Positions 1 through 9,777 of a stretch of 64,000 bases of DNA are shown piece by piece. Within the stretch, counting starts at the first letter, position 1. Every line of letters begins with the position of its first letter. The stretch covers positions 992,001 to 1,056,000 of the forward strand of contig NZ_CP072453.1 in the NCBI RefSeq assembly GCF_019343475.1, given 5' to 3'. Position numbers and translations under genes: made by a program. Source of the stretch: Providencia sp. R33. Its GTDB lineage: Bacteria; Pseudomonadota; Gammaproteobacteria; Enterobacterales; Enterobacteriaceae. A model generated the notes under the pieces. It did no database searches, was not told the origin of the DNA, and was given only the letters and a program-made list of their open reading frames with translations.

Positions 1-599
1 GGCGGAATGTCTAAAGAATCAATTATCTCCTTCCCTTGAAAATATTTATCAAAAAAATCAGTCAGTTTTGAACGTAATACAATATCTTCAGCAGCAGTAA
101 TAATAGAGTAATTTTGATGTAAATCATTTATTTTTGCTTGCATACTATGCTTGGCGGTCAAAAGAATTTCTTTTTGATTTGTGTATTGAGATAGTTTTAA
201 CTTATTGGGTTCATTGAGATGAAATACCAGTAATGACTCATTTGTGTAGCGAATTTTTGAAATTAATTTCTCGAGCTCTAATTTTGTATCCCTTAAATCA
301 TCAATAAAACTTGATGTCAGGAATTGATTTTTTATATCTGAATAATCATCATTACTCGGATTTATATCCTTTAATTCATTGTTCATTATGTAATTCAGTT
401 TTATGCGTAATATTGGAATTGAATTTCTAATTAGCTCATTTAGCCGTTCCGTTTTTATTGCAATTTTTTGAATGCGACCATAAATAATATAATCATAATT
501 CATGATGTTTTTATTGAATGAGACAATATTGTTTGAAATACATCTTAATTGATAAATATCAATAGGGGGTAACATGGGTAGGTCAAGGTTGTCATGCAT
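1..599 (-). CDS. xaxB: XaxB/YaxB-type binary pore-forming toxin subunit B (partial, 3' end beyond window)
   Basis: An open reading frame starts with ATG at 599 and runs without a stop to the window edge, giving 199 N-terminal residues of a family of about 350. The start reads MHDNLDLPMLPPIDIYQL, followed by mostly helical, Lys/Ile/Asn-rich sequence. It begins 11 bp after the xaxA stop, with AAAGG as a possible ribosome site. In the XaxAB/YaxAB systems of Xenorhabdus and Yersinia, subunit B is the partner that joins subunit A in forming a membrane pore. The identity rests mainly on position directly behind a recognisable xaxA and on the helical composition. The C-terminal half cannot be seen. 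Confidence 0.72.
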   Translation of the reverse strand, partial: MHDNLDLPMLPPIDIYQLRCISNNIVSFNKNIMNYDYIIYGRIQKIAIKTERLNELIRNSIPILRIKLNYIMNNELKDINPSNDDYSDIKNQFLTSSFIDDLRDTKLELEKLISKIRYTNESLLVFHLNEPNKLKLSQYTNQKEILLTAKHSMQAKINDLHQNYSIITAAEDIVLRSKLTDFFDKYFQGKEIIDSLDIP

Positions 600-610
600 A
601 TTAATGCCTT

Positions 611-1819
611 TTATTGAGATGATGTGTTATTTATTTGTAGCTCATCAAATAATTTAATTAAATGAACTGAGTAGTCTTGAATTGAACTCCAAGACAGAAT
701 AATTCGTTTGAACTGGGCAATAAATTGTATTAGTTTTTCTGCATTATTTATTCGTTGAAAAATATCTATGGATTGTTTTATTTCAGTCAAAATAACTAGC
801 CACATATAGTCAAGGTGGTCAATCGCTAATCGAGCATCTTTAAACAAACTTTCAATTTTATGTAAGTTAAGTTGAATATCGAAAATGGTTTTTTGAATTA
901 ATTTTTCATTGTTAATCTTGATGTTTAGTTCGGCAATTTCTTTTAATAACTCATTTTTTTTGGTTCTTATTGCATCAGCTTTAGGCCCAAAAATACTACT
1001 GGTGATGACTAGGCCAATGATTCCCCCTGTTAATCCAGTGAAACATAGTTTGATAAAATGGGAGTACTCTTGCTCTAACTGCACAATATCTTGTTTTTTA
1101 AACTCAATCATTTCTTTCAAAAAGGATTCGGAGCTGTCACGATTGACGGGTTCGAGTTGCTGATAAAGACCTTTGATATTAAACAGTAAGGATTCAACGT
1201 GTTCAAAGTTTGAAAGATATCCACCTGTAATATAAGCCCTAAAATCTGATACTGTATTTTTGATTTTTATTGTTTTTATCGATTGCTGTTTTATATCGTT
1301 CTTAATTAAATTTAAAATGCTAACAAGCTCAGTAGCAATTTGTTGATCATCATTTTGATAGATAATTTTATCTAAATCACTTTCGGTTAAATCATCTAAG
1401 CTATCGGATATTTTTTGTAAAATCGGCATATGGTTAATGTATTCAATGATCTGGTTACCTGTTTGCATAATATTTCGGCTGGTCAGAGATAGATTAACCG
1501 ATTGTTCTTTCACTTGTTGTTCTACATTGTCCCAACTGTGTGCATGGGTTCGAATATCCATGATCGCACTAGTTAAATCATTGAGACTAATAGGAAGTTC
1601 TGTTGACTCATTAATACCAAACCATTTTAAAATGTCCATTTCTCGTAAGGGTAGTGAAAGCGCGAAACGAACATGTTTATGAATGTTGAGCAAATCATCT
1701 AAGGTGAAAATACCTGCTGAACGTGCAGACAGGGTATCTTGATTAGTTAACAATGCTAATGTTGCATTTCCTATATTTTCTTTTTCAATAATTCGGTCGT
1801 AACTTTCTTGAGTATGCAT
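611..1819 (-). CDS. xaxA: XaxA/YaxA-type alpha-pore-forming binary cytotoxin subunit A
   Basis: This protein of about 402 residues resembles the alpha-helical toxin subunit of the Xenorhabdus XaxAB and Yersinia YaxAB pair. Near the N-terminus it has ARSAGIFTLDDLLNIHKHVR and then a SLPLRE segment, both typical of the family. A long amphipathic helical region leads to a Gly-rich hydrophobic hairpin (about residues 256-277, FTGLTGGIIGLVITSSIFG) that serves as the membrane or subunit-contact head, followed by coiled-coil helices. It is co-oriented with xaxB and 11 bp from it. I chose ATG 1819 because GGAA lies upstream and the length matches the family (about 408-410); an in-frame ATG at 1873 would add 18 residues. 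The pair is very AT-rich compared with the men genes, consistent with acquisition by transfer. Confidence 0.85.
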   Translation of the reverse strand: MHTQESYDRIIEKENIGNATLALLTNQDTLSARSAGIFTLDDLLNIHKHVRFALSLPLREMDILKWFGINESTELPISLNDLTSAIMDIRTHAHSWDNVEQQVKEQSVNLSLTSRNIMQTGNQIIEYINHMPILQKISDSLDDLTESDLDKIIYQNDDQQIATELVSILNLIKNDIKQQSIKTIKIKNTVSDFRAYITGGYLSNFEHVESLLFNIKGLYQQLEPVNRDSSESFLKEMIEFKKQDIVQLEQEYSHFIKLCFTGLTGGIIGLVITSSIFGPKADAIRTKKNELLKEIAELNIKINNEKLIQKTIFDIQLNLHKIESLFKDARLAIDHLDYMWLVILTEIKQSIDIFQRINNAEKLIQFIAQFKRIILSWSSIQDYSVHLIKLFDELQINNTSSQ

Positions 1820-2586
1820 TATGAATTCCAACTTTATTAAGTTAATGAGTAATGAAGTCTTAACTTGATTCATTATTTGGATGCGTATGTATAGCAGGTA
1901 TCGAGATTACTTCTGTTCACTGGAAATTAACTGTCGGTAAACGATAAAGTGAGTGCTTTATATTGAGTAACCTACTCGAAACTGATGAAAGGGGTTGATA
2001 CTAAAAAATGAAAATCATCGCTAAAAAATAACTCAATGTGTGTATCACAATAGTAAAAATTCACATTTATAAAATTGGCTTAATTAATAGAAAGACAAAC
2101 TTTATAAAGCTAAGTTTTATGAATTGAAGGCAAATGGCCTAAAAATATCTTAGTTCTAAGATAGCGCATCACACTACTCGTGCTCAGTTTATATTAAAAT
2201 AAGTTTCATAATGAAAAGAAATATGGGGGGTGGAAGGTGAGTGTATTTCGTACTCATTAATGCGCCCCAACCGTTTAATCGCTGATATCTATGATGCAAA
2301 GCAGTTGATTGGCTAATAAATTGGTCACGTAATGCCAAGAACAGTGATAAAGCCACAAAATATCAATTAATTAAATGAATATGTCATTATATAATTGATA
2401 GAATAAACTATACTAGGCGCAAGAAGAACATCACATTCCAGCCTTAGCCGGTTGTTATGAATCAGCAAAAACAGTACTTGCGGGAGAATAGCTATAGAGA
2501 CAATGATTCATCAATGTATTAATGCGTTTCATTGCGCTATATAATCTTTGATGTCAATCGATGTGCTGTGGCAGTAGGGATCTAAA
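1820..2586. other. Intergenic region between divergent xaxA and menF
   Basis: About 770 bp of AT-rich DNA contain the divergent promoters of xaxA and menF. No convincing coding sequence, RNA gene or repeat was found on either strand. A G-rich tract near 2223-2240 followed by C-rich sequence near 2264-2270 could fold, but no T-run follows, so it is not called a terminator. Confidence 0.5.
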
Positions 2587-3912
2587 GTGATAAATAAAAA
2601 AATTGATAAAGTAATAGCTGAAATTCTGGATCATTTGTCTACATTGGCACTGGAAAACAAAGAATATACACGACTTGTTTGGCAATTTGATGAACAAACG
2701 GCTTTTCCTGGCTTAGCTTGGCTATCTTCACAGACTTGCTACCCGCAATTTTATTGGTATCAACGTACCGGTGCAGAAGAATGTAGTGCGCTGGGGCGCG
2801 TTAAGTCCTTTTATTCTATCGAAGATGCTGAATATTTCTTATCCCAATATCCACAGATACCCGATGTGCGTTTATGGGGGTTGAATGGTTGGAATGCGGC
2901 TGGGGATGGGCTGACAAATGAAGAAAAACAACAAGCAACATATTGTTTTCTTCCACGTTTAGAAATTCACCGATTGCGCTCAACCATCAATGTGAGTCTA
3001 AATATTGATGGGCAAGCGGATATTCAAGCTGCAATTGAATTTCTCTCGCAGCTGACAACGGCATCTGATGTACCGCTAACGCTTTCTGCTTCGATCACTG
3101 AGCAAAAACATATTCCTTGCCATGATGAATGGTGCCGTTTATTAAATGGCGCTATTCGTGATATGAAGATGGGCAAAATGGAGAAAGTGGTGATGGCGCG
3201 GGAAACGCAATTATCCCTTTCACAAGCGATATCAGTTGCTGAGTTTTTATCTGCAAGCCAACAAGTCAATCATCATTGCTATCACTTTATGATGGCATTT
3301 GATAAACACACAGGGTTCATTTCATCAACACCTGAGCGCTTATACTTGCGACAAGGCGAGCAACTTAATTCTGAGGCTCTCGCAGGTACAGTGGCCAATG
3401 ATCCTGATGATATTATTGCTGCTGAATACGCCAAATGGCTGATGGAAGATAAAAAAAATCAGCATGAAAATTTAGTGGTGGTGGATGATATTTGCCAGCA
3501 ATTGCAGGGCGCTGTTACGGGGATTGATGTTTCCTCAGCAAAAGTTATTCGCTTAAGAAAGATACAACATTTATATCGTTCAATTGTAGCAACTCTGATT
3601 ACCCCTTCTGACAGCGATTGCTTGCAACGTCTTCAGCCAACTGCGGCAGTTTGTGGTTTACCAAGAAAAATAGCACGGCAATTTCTTGCAAAAAATGAGC
3701 CTTTTTCTCGGGGATGGTATGCGGGTACTGGCGGGTTTATTAGCTTGAATAAAAGCGAGTTTGCCGTTTCTTTGCGCTGTGCTCAAATTAATGGTTCGCA
3801 AGTTTCACTATACTCAGGCGCTGGCATCGTGAGAGATTCAGACCCGCAACAAGAGTGGGAAGAAATTGAAAATAAAGCAGCGGGTTTAAAATCGTTGTTT
3901 GGTAATGGCTAA
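2587..3912 (+). CDS. menF: Isochorismate synthase MenF (menaquinone-specific)
   Basis: This enzyme converts chorismate to isochorismate, the entry step of menaquinone synthesis. The 441 residues have the chorismate-binding fold at the C-terminus. Characteristic stretches are STPERLYLRQG, EALAGTVANDPDD, LQPTAAVCGLPR and YAGTGGFISL, and the C-terminal YSGAGIVRDSDPQQEWEE. The start is GTG at 2587 with AGGGA seven bases upstream; an N-terminal extension slightly longer than in E. coli (431 residues) is plausible. It is the first gene of a co-directional menFDHBCE cluster, 128 bp ahead of menD, so menD may also have its own promoter. Confidence 0.95.
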   Translation: MINKKIDKVIAEILDHLSTLALENKEYTRLVWQFDEQTAFPGLAWLSSQTCYPQFYWYQRTGAEECSALGRVKSFYSIEDAEYFLSQYPQIPDVRLWGLNGWNAAGDGLTNEEKQQATYCFLPRLEIHRLRSTINVSLNIDGQADIQAAIEFLSQLTTASDVPLTLSASITEQKHIPCHDEWCRLLNGAIRDMKMGKMEKVVMARETQLSLSQAISVAEFLSASQQVNHHCYHFMMAFDKHTGFISSTPERLYLRQGEQLNSEALAGTVANDPDDIIAAEYAKWLMEDKKNQHENLVVVDDICQQLQGAVTGIDVSSAKVIRLRKIQHLYRSIVATLITPSDSDCLQRLQPTAAVCGLPRKIARQFLAKNEPFSRGWYAGTGGFISLNKSEFAVSLRCAQINGSQVSLYSGAGIVRDSDPQQEWEEIENKAAGLKSLFGNG

Positions 3913-4040
3913 AAACCTTAAAATAAAAATGGTTATTTTCTTTTTATTTTCAATTAGTTCACTAAAAATTGTTCTGAGATCAAGAAAATTTTTTCTATCA
4001 GTCTAAACTGATTGATAATTAATAATTTGCTGAGCATATT

Positions 4041-5714
4041 ATGTCGAATTCTGCATTTAATATCCGTTGGGCTGAAGTGATCATTGAAGCATTGAGCCGT
4101 CACGGAATGAAACACATCTGTATAGCGCCGGGCTCTCGTTCTACGCCACTAACGCTGGCCGCAATTAGCAACGCAAAATTACACAGCCATACTCATTTTG
4201 ATGAACGCGGTCTAGGACACCTTGCTTTAGGCCTCGCTAAGGCAAGTGGCGAACCAGTTGGTGTAATTGTTACCTCAGGCACTGCTGTGGCTAATTTGTA
4301 TCCATCATTAATTGAAGCAGGATTAACGGGGGAAAAAGTTGTTTTTCTTACCGCCGATAGACCCCCTGAGTTGATTGATTGTGGAGCAAACCAAGCAATT
4401 CGCCAAACGCATATTTTTGCATCACATCCTGCCCAGTCATTAATGTTACCACGCCCAACGGGAGATATTTCAGCCAAATGGCTGGCGACAGCGGTGGATA
4501 ACGGCATGAATCAACTTCATCATGGCGCTTTTCATATTAATTGCCCGTTTGCAGAGCCTCTTTACGGTGAGAGCGAAGGGGAGTATGAATGGCAGCAAAC
4601 ATTAGGTGATTGGTGGAATTCGAATCATCCATGGTTAAGTGAACCATTAACACACACTGTTGCTCTTGTGGCGGATTGGTATTTTTGGCGGCAAAAAAAA
4701 GGTGTTGTTATCGCGGGACGCATGAGTGCGTCAGAGGGTGAACTTGTTGCAGCGTGGGCTCAAGAGCTGGGTTGGCCAGTATTGGGTGATGTGTTATCTC
4801 AAACGGGGCAACCGTATCCATGTAGTGATTTATGGCTACAAAATCCAAGTGCTCAAGCCATATTGCAGGATGTTGAATTAGTCGTGCAATTTGGCTCAAG
4901 TATCACAGGTAAACGGTTACTGCAATGGCAAGCTAATTGCCAACCAAAAGAATACTGGATTGTGGACCCGATACCACAACGCTTAGACCCTGCGAATCAT
5001 ATGGGGCGTAAGCTGACATGCTCAATCAAAGGCTGGCTTGAAAATCACCCAGCACAACCTCGTAGCTTGTGGTGTGGATCATTATTAGAACTTGCTGAAA
5101 AAACCCAAAAATATGTTGAAAAACAATTAATAGGCCAATTTTCTGAAGCCGCAGTTGCACATCAGCTCCCTGAGTTACTTCCCCCTCGTGGGCAATTATT
5201 TGTTGGTAATAGCTTAATCGTACGTTTGATTGATTCATTCGCACAGTTACCAGTGAGTTACCCAGTTTATAGTAATCGTGGAGCCAGTGGTATTGATGGG
5301 CTCATTTCTACATTGGCTGGTGTACAACGTGCAACAGCGAGACCCACGTTGGGGATCGTGGGGGATATTTCTGCGTTGTACGATTTAAACAGCCTTGCTC
5401 TATTACGCGAACCCTCTGCTCCGACCATTTTGGTTATCGTAAACAATAATGGTGGGCAAATATTCTCCATGCTGCCAACGCCTGATGATGCGAGACAAAA
5501 CTATTATTGTATGCCGCAGAATGTCAGCTTTGAACCTGCTGCAAAAATGTTTGGACTGCAATACAGCGCCCCGACAGATTGGGATGGCTTAAAAAATACT
5601 GTTCAACAATTTTGGCATAATCAAAATGGCACACTTGTTGTTGAACTGTTTGTTGAGGGTGATGAAGGTGCACGTACATTAAAACAGTTACTTAGCGTTG
5701 CAGCGGAGCTCTGA
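4041..5714 (+). CDS. menD: SEPHCHC synthase MenD
   Basis: A thiamine-diphosphate enzyme that condenses isochorismate with 2-oxoglutarate to form SEPHCHC in menaquinone synthesis. It is 557 residues, the usual family length. The N-terminal pyrimidine-binding domain includes IAPGSRSTPLTLAA and the FDERGLGHLALGLAK segment with the conserved Glu. The C-terminal ThDP/Mg2+ domain carries GDISALYDLNSL and NNNGGQIFSMLP. The stop codon overlaps the menH start in TGATG, so translation is probably coupled. Confidence 0.97.
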   Translation: MSNSAFNIRWAEVIIEALSRHGMKHICIAPGSRSTPLTLAAISNAKLHSHTHFDERGLGHLALGLAKASGEPVGVIVTSGTAVANLYPSLIEAGLTGEKVVFLTADRPPELIDCGANQAIRQTHIFASHPAQSLMLPRPTGDISAKWLATAVDNGMNQLHHGAFHINCPFAEPLYGESEGEYEWQQTLGDWWNSNHPWLSEPLTHTVALVADWYFWRQKKGVVIAGRMSASEGELVAAWAQELGWPVLGDVLSQTGQPYPCSDLWLQNPSAQAILQDVELVVQFGSSITGKRLLQWQANCQPKEYWIVDPIPQRLDPANHMGRKLTCSIKGWLENHPAQPRSLWCGSLLELAEKTQKYVEKQLIGQFSEAAVAHQLPELLPPRGQLFVGNSLIVRLIDSFAQLPVSYPVYSNRGASGIDGLISTLAGVQRATARPTLGIVGDISALYDLNSLALLREPSAPTILVIVNNNGGQIFSMLPTPDDARQNYYCMPQNVSFEPAAKMFGLQYSAPTDWDGLKNTVQQFWHNQNGTLVVELFVEGDEGARTLKQLLSVAAEL

Positions 5715-6478
5715 TGTTAGCTGCAACACTACACAACCCAGAAAAATCAGGCCCTTGTCTCGTTTGGCTTCATGGGTTGCTGGGCAGTGCGGATGATTGG
5801 CTTTCTGTGATTGAGCAGTTTAATGATTACCGATCATTAGCCGTTAATTTACCTGGACACGGTGGTTCGCAGGAAGAAACGTGCCAAGGTTTTGAACACT
5901 TTAATGAACAATTGAATGCTCTTTTGCAATATCATCAAATTGATGAATATTACTTAATAGGTTATTCATTAGGTGCTCGTCTTGCCATGCACTTTGCCTG
6001 CTTTTACCAGCCAAAAGGGCTGTTAGGGTTGGTCATTGAAGGCGGAAATGTTGGGTTGGATGACTCGCAGGCAAGACGCGAACGTGAAAAGAATGACAAT
6101 GCATGGGCACAGCGTTTTCGTGCAGAGCCCATGAGCAAGGTATTAAATGACTGGTACCAACAAACTGTTTTTGCAGATTTATCATCGGATCAGCGAAATA
6201 AATTGATTGAATTGCGCCAAGAAAATAATCCGCAAGGTATTGCGGATATGTTAGAGAGCACCTCGTTATCTCAGCAACCGTTTTTAGTACCCAATTTGCA
6301 CCAACTGATTTGCCCATACCACTATTTTTGTGGGGAGCGAGATCAAAAGTTTCGAAGCGTTTCGCAACAATATACATTGCCATTAACGCTGATTGAAAAT
6401 GCAGGGCATAATGCACATCGGGAAAATCCGGTAGGTTATGCTGCTGCACTTCACCATTTTTTATCACACTGTGGTTAA
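5714..6478 (+). CDS. menH: SHCHC synthase MenH
   Basis: An alpha/beta-hydrolase-fold lyase that removes pyruvate from SEPHCHC to give SHCHC. It has 254 residues with the oxyanion-type WLHGLLGSADDW, the nucleophile elbow GYSLGARLA (catalytic Ser), the later GERDQKF (acid), and ENAGHNAHRENP (catalytic His). The one-base overlap with menD and the menB ribosome site immediately downstream place it firmly inside the operon. Confidence 0.95.
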   Translation: MLAATLHNPEKSGPCLVWLHGLLGSADDWLSVIEQFNDYRSLAVNLPGHGGSQEETCQGFEHFNEQLNALLQYHQIDEYYLIGYSLGARLAMHFACFYQPKGLLGLVIEGGNVGLDDSQARREREKNDNAWAQRFRAEPMSKVLNDWYQQTVFADLSSDQRNKLIELRQENNPQGIADMLESTSLSQQPFLVPNLHQLICPYHYFCGERDQKFRSVSQQYTLPLTLIENAGHNAHRENPVGYAAALHHFLSHCG

Positions 6479-6490
6479 AGGAATTTGAGA

Positions 6491-7348
6491 ATGATTTATC
6501 CAAGCGAAGAAAAACTGTACGCACCGATTGAATGGCAAGATTACTCTGAAGGGTTTGATGATATCCTGTATCACAAATCCCCTGAAGGGATCGCGAAAAT
6601 TACCATTAACCGCCCGCAAGTGCGTAATGCGTTTCGTCCTCAAACGGTTAAAGAGATGATCCAAGCCTTATCAGACGCACGTTATGATGACCACATTGGT
6701 ACCATCATATTAACAGGTGAAGGTGAAAAAGCCTTCTGCGCAGGTGGTGACCAAAAAATTCGTGGTGACTACGGCGGGTACCGTGATGAAAGCGGCACTC
6801 ACCACTTAAACGTTTTGGATTTTCAACGTCAAATTCGTACCTGTCCAAAACCTGTTGTTGCAATGGTTGCGGGTTTTGCCATTGGTGGCGGCCATGTTTT
6901 ACATATGATGTGTGATTTAACCATTGCGGCAGATAACGCGATTTTTGGTCAAACAGGGCCAAAAGTGGGTTCTTTTGACGGCGGCTGGGGCGCATCATAC
7001 ATGGCACGTATCGTGGGTCAGAAAAAAGCGCGTGAAATCTGGTTCCTATGCCGTCAATATGATGCAAAAGAAGCGCTAGATATGGGACTGGTTAATACTG
7101 TTGTTCCTTACGCTGAATTGGAAAAAGAAACAGTTCGTTGGTGTCGCGAAATGTTAGAAAACAGCCCAATGGCGTTACGTTGCTTGAAAGCAGCATTGAA
7201 TGCGGACTGCGATGGTCAAGCGGGCCTACAAGAATTGGCGGGTAATGCGACGATGCTGTTTTACATGACCGATGAAGGTCAGGAAGGTCGTAACGCTTTC
7301 AATGAGAAACGTGCACCAGACTTCTCTAAATATAAGCGTAATCCGTAA
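6491..7348 (+). CDS. menB: 1,4-dihydroxy-2-naphthoyl-CoA synthase MenB
   Basis: This crotonase-family enzyme closes the naphthoquinone ring from O-succinylbenzoyl-CoA. The 285 residues match the E. coli protein almost end to end: MIYPSEEKLYAPIEWQDYSE, GGDQKIRGDYGGY, AGFAIGGGHVLHMMCDLTIA (oxyanion-hole region), TGPKVGSFDGGWG, and the C-terminus FSKYKRNP. I chose ATG 6491 rather than an upstream in-frame TTG because AAAGGAA sits at a good distance and the family begins with MIYP. The stop overlaps the menC start by one base. Confidence 0.97.
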   Translation: MIYPSEEKLYAPIEWQDYSEGFDDILYHKSPEGIAKITINRPQVRNAFRPQTVKEMIQALSDARYDDHIGTIILTGEGEKAFCAGGDQKIRGDYGGYRDESGTHHLNVLDFQRQIRTCPKPVVAMVAGFAIGGGHVLHMMCDLTIAADNAIFGQTGPKVGSFDGGWGASYMARIVGQKKAREIWFLCRQYDAKEALDMGLVNTVVPYAELEKETVRWCREMLENSPMALRCLKAALNADCDGQAGLQELAGNATMLFYMTDEGQEGRNAFNEKRAPDFSKYKRNP

Positions 7349-8319
7349 TGCGTAAAGCCAAGATTTATTCGTTCAGCCTGCCGATGGAGGCAGGCGTTAT
7401 TCTTCGTTATCAACGCCTCAAAACACGTGATGGGCTTTTGGTGTGCTTGCAAGATGGAGATAACGAAGGTTGGGGGGAAATTTCACCTCTACCTGAATTC
7501 AGTCGTGAGACATTGGAAGAAGCAACCGCTGAAACCATTGTTTGTCTGAATGAATGGGTGAAAGAAGGCAAAATTTCTGATAGTCAACTTCCTTCCGTGG
7601 CATTCGGGTGTAGCTGTGCACTGGCTGAGTTAACTGGCGAGTTACCCAAAGAAGCCGATTATCGCAAAGCACCACTGTGTAGTGGTGATCCTGATGATTT
7701 AATCTTAAGTCTCGATACGATGGAAGGTGAGAAAGTGGCGAAAGTCAAAGTGGGGCTGTATGAAGCCGTACGTGATGGGATGGTGGCAAATCTATTGCTA
7801 GAAGCCGTTCCTGAACTCAAGCTTCGCCTTGATGCGAATCGCAGTTGGACACGTGCAAAAGCGGACGGTTTTGCTAAATATGTTAACCCTGACTACCGTG
7901 ATCGTATCGCATTCTTAGAAGAACCGTGCAAAACCCGCGAAGAGTCCCTGCAATTTGCTGCTGATACGGGTATCAATATTGCATGGGATGAAAGTGTGCG
8001 TGAAGAGGGCTTCAAAGTTGAAGCTCAAGCTGGGGTTGCCGCGATAGTGATTAAACCAACACTTACGGGGAGTTTAGCTTATTGCCGCTCTTTAGTTGAA
8101 GAAGCTCATCGCCTTGGCTTACAAGCGGTGATTAGCTCTTCTATTGAAAGCAGTTTTGGCTTAACTCAGCTAGCTCGCGTTGCGCATTGGTTAACACCTA
8201 ATACAATTCCAGGTCTTGATACAGTTTCTTTAATTCAATCACAGTTAATCCGTCCTTGGCCACAGTGCGAGATTTCATTACAACAGTTAGAGGATTTAAC
8301 CGTTGTATGGCAGAGTTAA
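7348..8319 (+). CDS. menC: o-Succinylbenzoate synthase MenC
   Basis: An enolase-superfamily dehydratase that turns SHCHC into o-succinylbenzoate. In its 323 residues the first catalytic Lys lies in KVAKVKVGLYEAVRDGM, metal ligands lie around RLDANRSW, FLEEPCKTREE and AWDESV, and the second catalytic Lys lies in VIKPTLTGSLAY. Translation starts at the base that ends the menB stop codon. The C-terminal codons overlap the menE start by 13 bp. Confidence 0.96.
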   Translation: MRKAKIYSFSLPMEAGVILRYQRLKTRDGLLVCLQDGDNEGWGEISPLPEFSRETLEEATAETIVCLNEWVKEGKISDSQLPSVAFGCSCALAELTGELPKEADYRKAPLCSGDPDDLILSLDTMEGEKVAKVKVGLYEAVRDGMVANLLLEAVPELKLRLDANRSWTRAKADGFAKYVNPDYRDRIAFLEEPCKTREESLQFAADTGINIAWDESVREEGFKVEAQAGVAAIVIKPTLTGSLAYCRSLVEEAHRLGLQAVISSSIESSFGLTQLARVAHWLTPNTIPGLDTVSLIQSQLIRPWPQCEISLQQLEDLTVVWQS

Positions 8320-9719
8320 CGCCGTTTGATGATTGGCCTTGGCAGCACTGGGCCAATCATCAACCTGATTCAATCGCCTTATATTCGAATGGTGAAAACC
8401 TAACGTGGGCCTCGCTTAACCAACAGGTTAAGGACCTTGTCACTTATTTTTCAATGCAAGGAGTGACGGGGGGGCAGTGTGTTGTACTTCGAGGGAAAAA
8501 CTCGGTTGAGTTATTACTTAGTCAACTTGCCCTTATTGCTTGCGGTGCAAGGGTTTTACCTCTGAACCCTAGCATCCCTGAACGAACGCTCAGCGAATTA
8601 CTACTCCATCTTGATATTAGCTCAGTGATTGATTTTACGGATGATACTGAGCTGCTTGCTAATTACCGAAACCTCGATTATCAATTGTACTATCACTTTA
8701 TTGGTGAGGATGACTTTCAACCTGCTAATTTTCAGGCACAAGTGACACAACCTGCTACGCTGATATTAACGTCGGGGTCAACAGGTTTACCGAAAGCCGC
8801 AGTTCACAGTGTTGAGGCTCATCTAAATAGTGCTGATGGCGTCGTGAATGTGATGAATTATCAACAGGGCGATTGCTGGTTACTTTCTTTACCTCTTTTT
8901 CATGTTTCTGGGCAAGGCATCGTTTGGCGTTGGTTATTTAAAGGCGGGGCGCTTGCACTCAAAAATCAGCCATTAGCTGAAGCTTTGCAAGGGGTAACGC
9001 ACGCTTCATTGGTGCCAACGCAATTATGGCGTTTGCTTAATAGCGAAACGGATGCTCAACTTTCACTTAAAGAAGTGTTATTAGGTGGTGCCTCAATCCC
9101 TGTTTCATTAACGGATTTAGCGCAGAGCAGGGGGGTAACATGCTGGAGTGGTTATGGAATGACTGAAATGGCTTCGACGGTGTGTGCTAAACGAGCAGAC
9201 GGTAAACGCGGTGTAGGCCTGCCGTTAAAGGGAAAACAAGTTCGCATTGTCGCTGATGAAATTCAAGTTCAGTCGACAAGTCAGGCTCTAGGCTATTGGT
9301 TTGAGGGTAAAATTAAGCCTTTAAATTGTATTGATGGCTGGTTTAAAACGAATGATAAAGGCGTATTTATTGATGGTGAATATCAAATATTAGGCCGCCT
9401 CGATAATCTCTTTATTAGTGGTGGGGAGTGCGTTCAACCCGAAGATATTGAAGCAGTCATTAATTCTCACCCTAATGTATCGCAAAGTTTTATTATCCCT
9501 ATTGATGATATCGAGTTTGGTCAGCGCCCTGTGGCCGTGGTGGAGTGCGACTCAGATCTGCTTCTCAGTGACTTATCCGTTTGGTTAAAAGGCAAACTCG
9601 CTCCTTATCAATATCCGAAAAACTTTTATCAGTTAGATCCTAGCTTGAAGAACGGGGGAATTAAAGTGTCTCGCCAGCAAGTGAAAAATTGGGTTTTAAC
9701 AAACCAATTGATGGAATAA
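8307..9719 (+). CDS. menE: o-Succinylbenzoate-CoA ligase MenE
   Basis: This ANL-superfamily enzyme activates o-succinylbenzoate with ATP and CoA. The 470 residues contain the P-loop-like LTSGSTGLPKAAVH, the A5-type motif SGYGMTEMAST, the hinge segment LGRLDNLFISGGE, and the C-terminal NGGIKVSRQ bearing the adenylation Lys. I chose ATG 8307 (MAELTPFDDWPWQHW) with AGAGG at the right distance. A frame extension to 8256 would lie entirely inside menC and is not family-like. It is the last gene of the operon. Confidence 0.95.
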   Translation: MAELTPFDDWPWQHWANHQPDSIALYSNGENLTWASLNQQVKDLVTYFSMQGVTGGQCVVLRGKNSVELLLSQLALIACGARVLPLNPSIPERTLSELLLHLDISSVIDFTDDTELLANYRNLDYQLYYHFIGEDDFQPANFQAQVTQPATLILTSGSTGLPKAAVHSVEAHLNSADGVVNVMNYQQGDCWLLSLPLFHVSGQGIVWRWLFKGGALALKNQPLAEALQGVTHASLVPTQLWRLLNSETDAQLSLKEVLLGGASIPVSLTDLAQSRGVTCWSGYGMTEMASTVCAKRADGKRGVGLPLKGKQVRIVADEIQVQSTSQALGYWFEGKIKPLNCIDGWFKTNDKGVFIDGEYQILGRLDNLFISGGECVQPEDIEAVINSHPNVSQSFIIPIDDIEFGQRPVAVVECDSDLLLSDLSVWLKGKLAPYQYPKNFYQLDPSLKNGGIKVSRQQVKNWVLTNQLME

Positions 9720-9736
9720 AAATAGACATTGCATTG

Positions 9737-9762
9737 TATCAAGCCGCTTAAGCGGCTTGATA
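9737..9762. terminator. Perfect palindrome between convergent menE and DUF805 gene
   Basis: A 26-nt perfect palindrome (stem AAGCCGC with loop TTAA) separates two convergent genes. There is no T-run on either side, so this is a probable but weak bidirectional terminator. Confidence 0.45.
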
Positions 9763-9777
9763 AGCGAGCCTATCGAA

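Noticed and set aside
6033..6524. 163-codon open frame on the minus strand
   Set aside because: It is the antisense shadow of menH. MenH is recognisable in full on the plus strand and no ribosome site or family pattern supports the antisense frame.
8256..8306. In-frame extension of menE upstream of ATG 8307
   Set aside because: It lies wholly inside menC, lacks similarity to MenE N-termini, and ATG 8307 has an AGAGG site and the family-like start.
9737..9762. 26-bp perfect palindrome as an operator or attachment site
   Set aside because: Its place between two convergent stop codons fits a terminator hairpin better; no recombinase gene or second copy was seen nearby.
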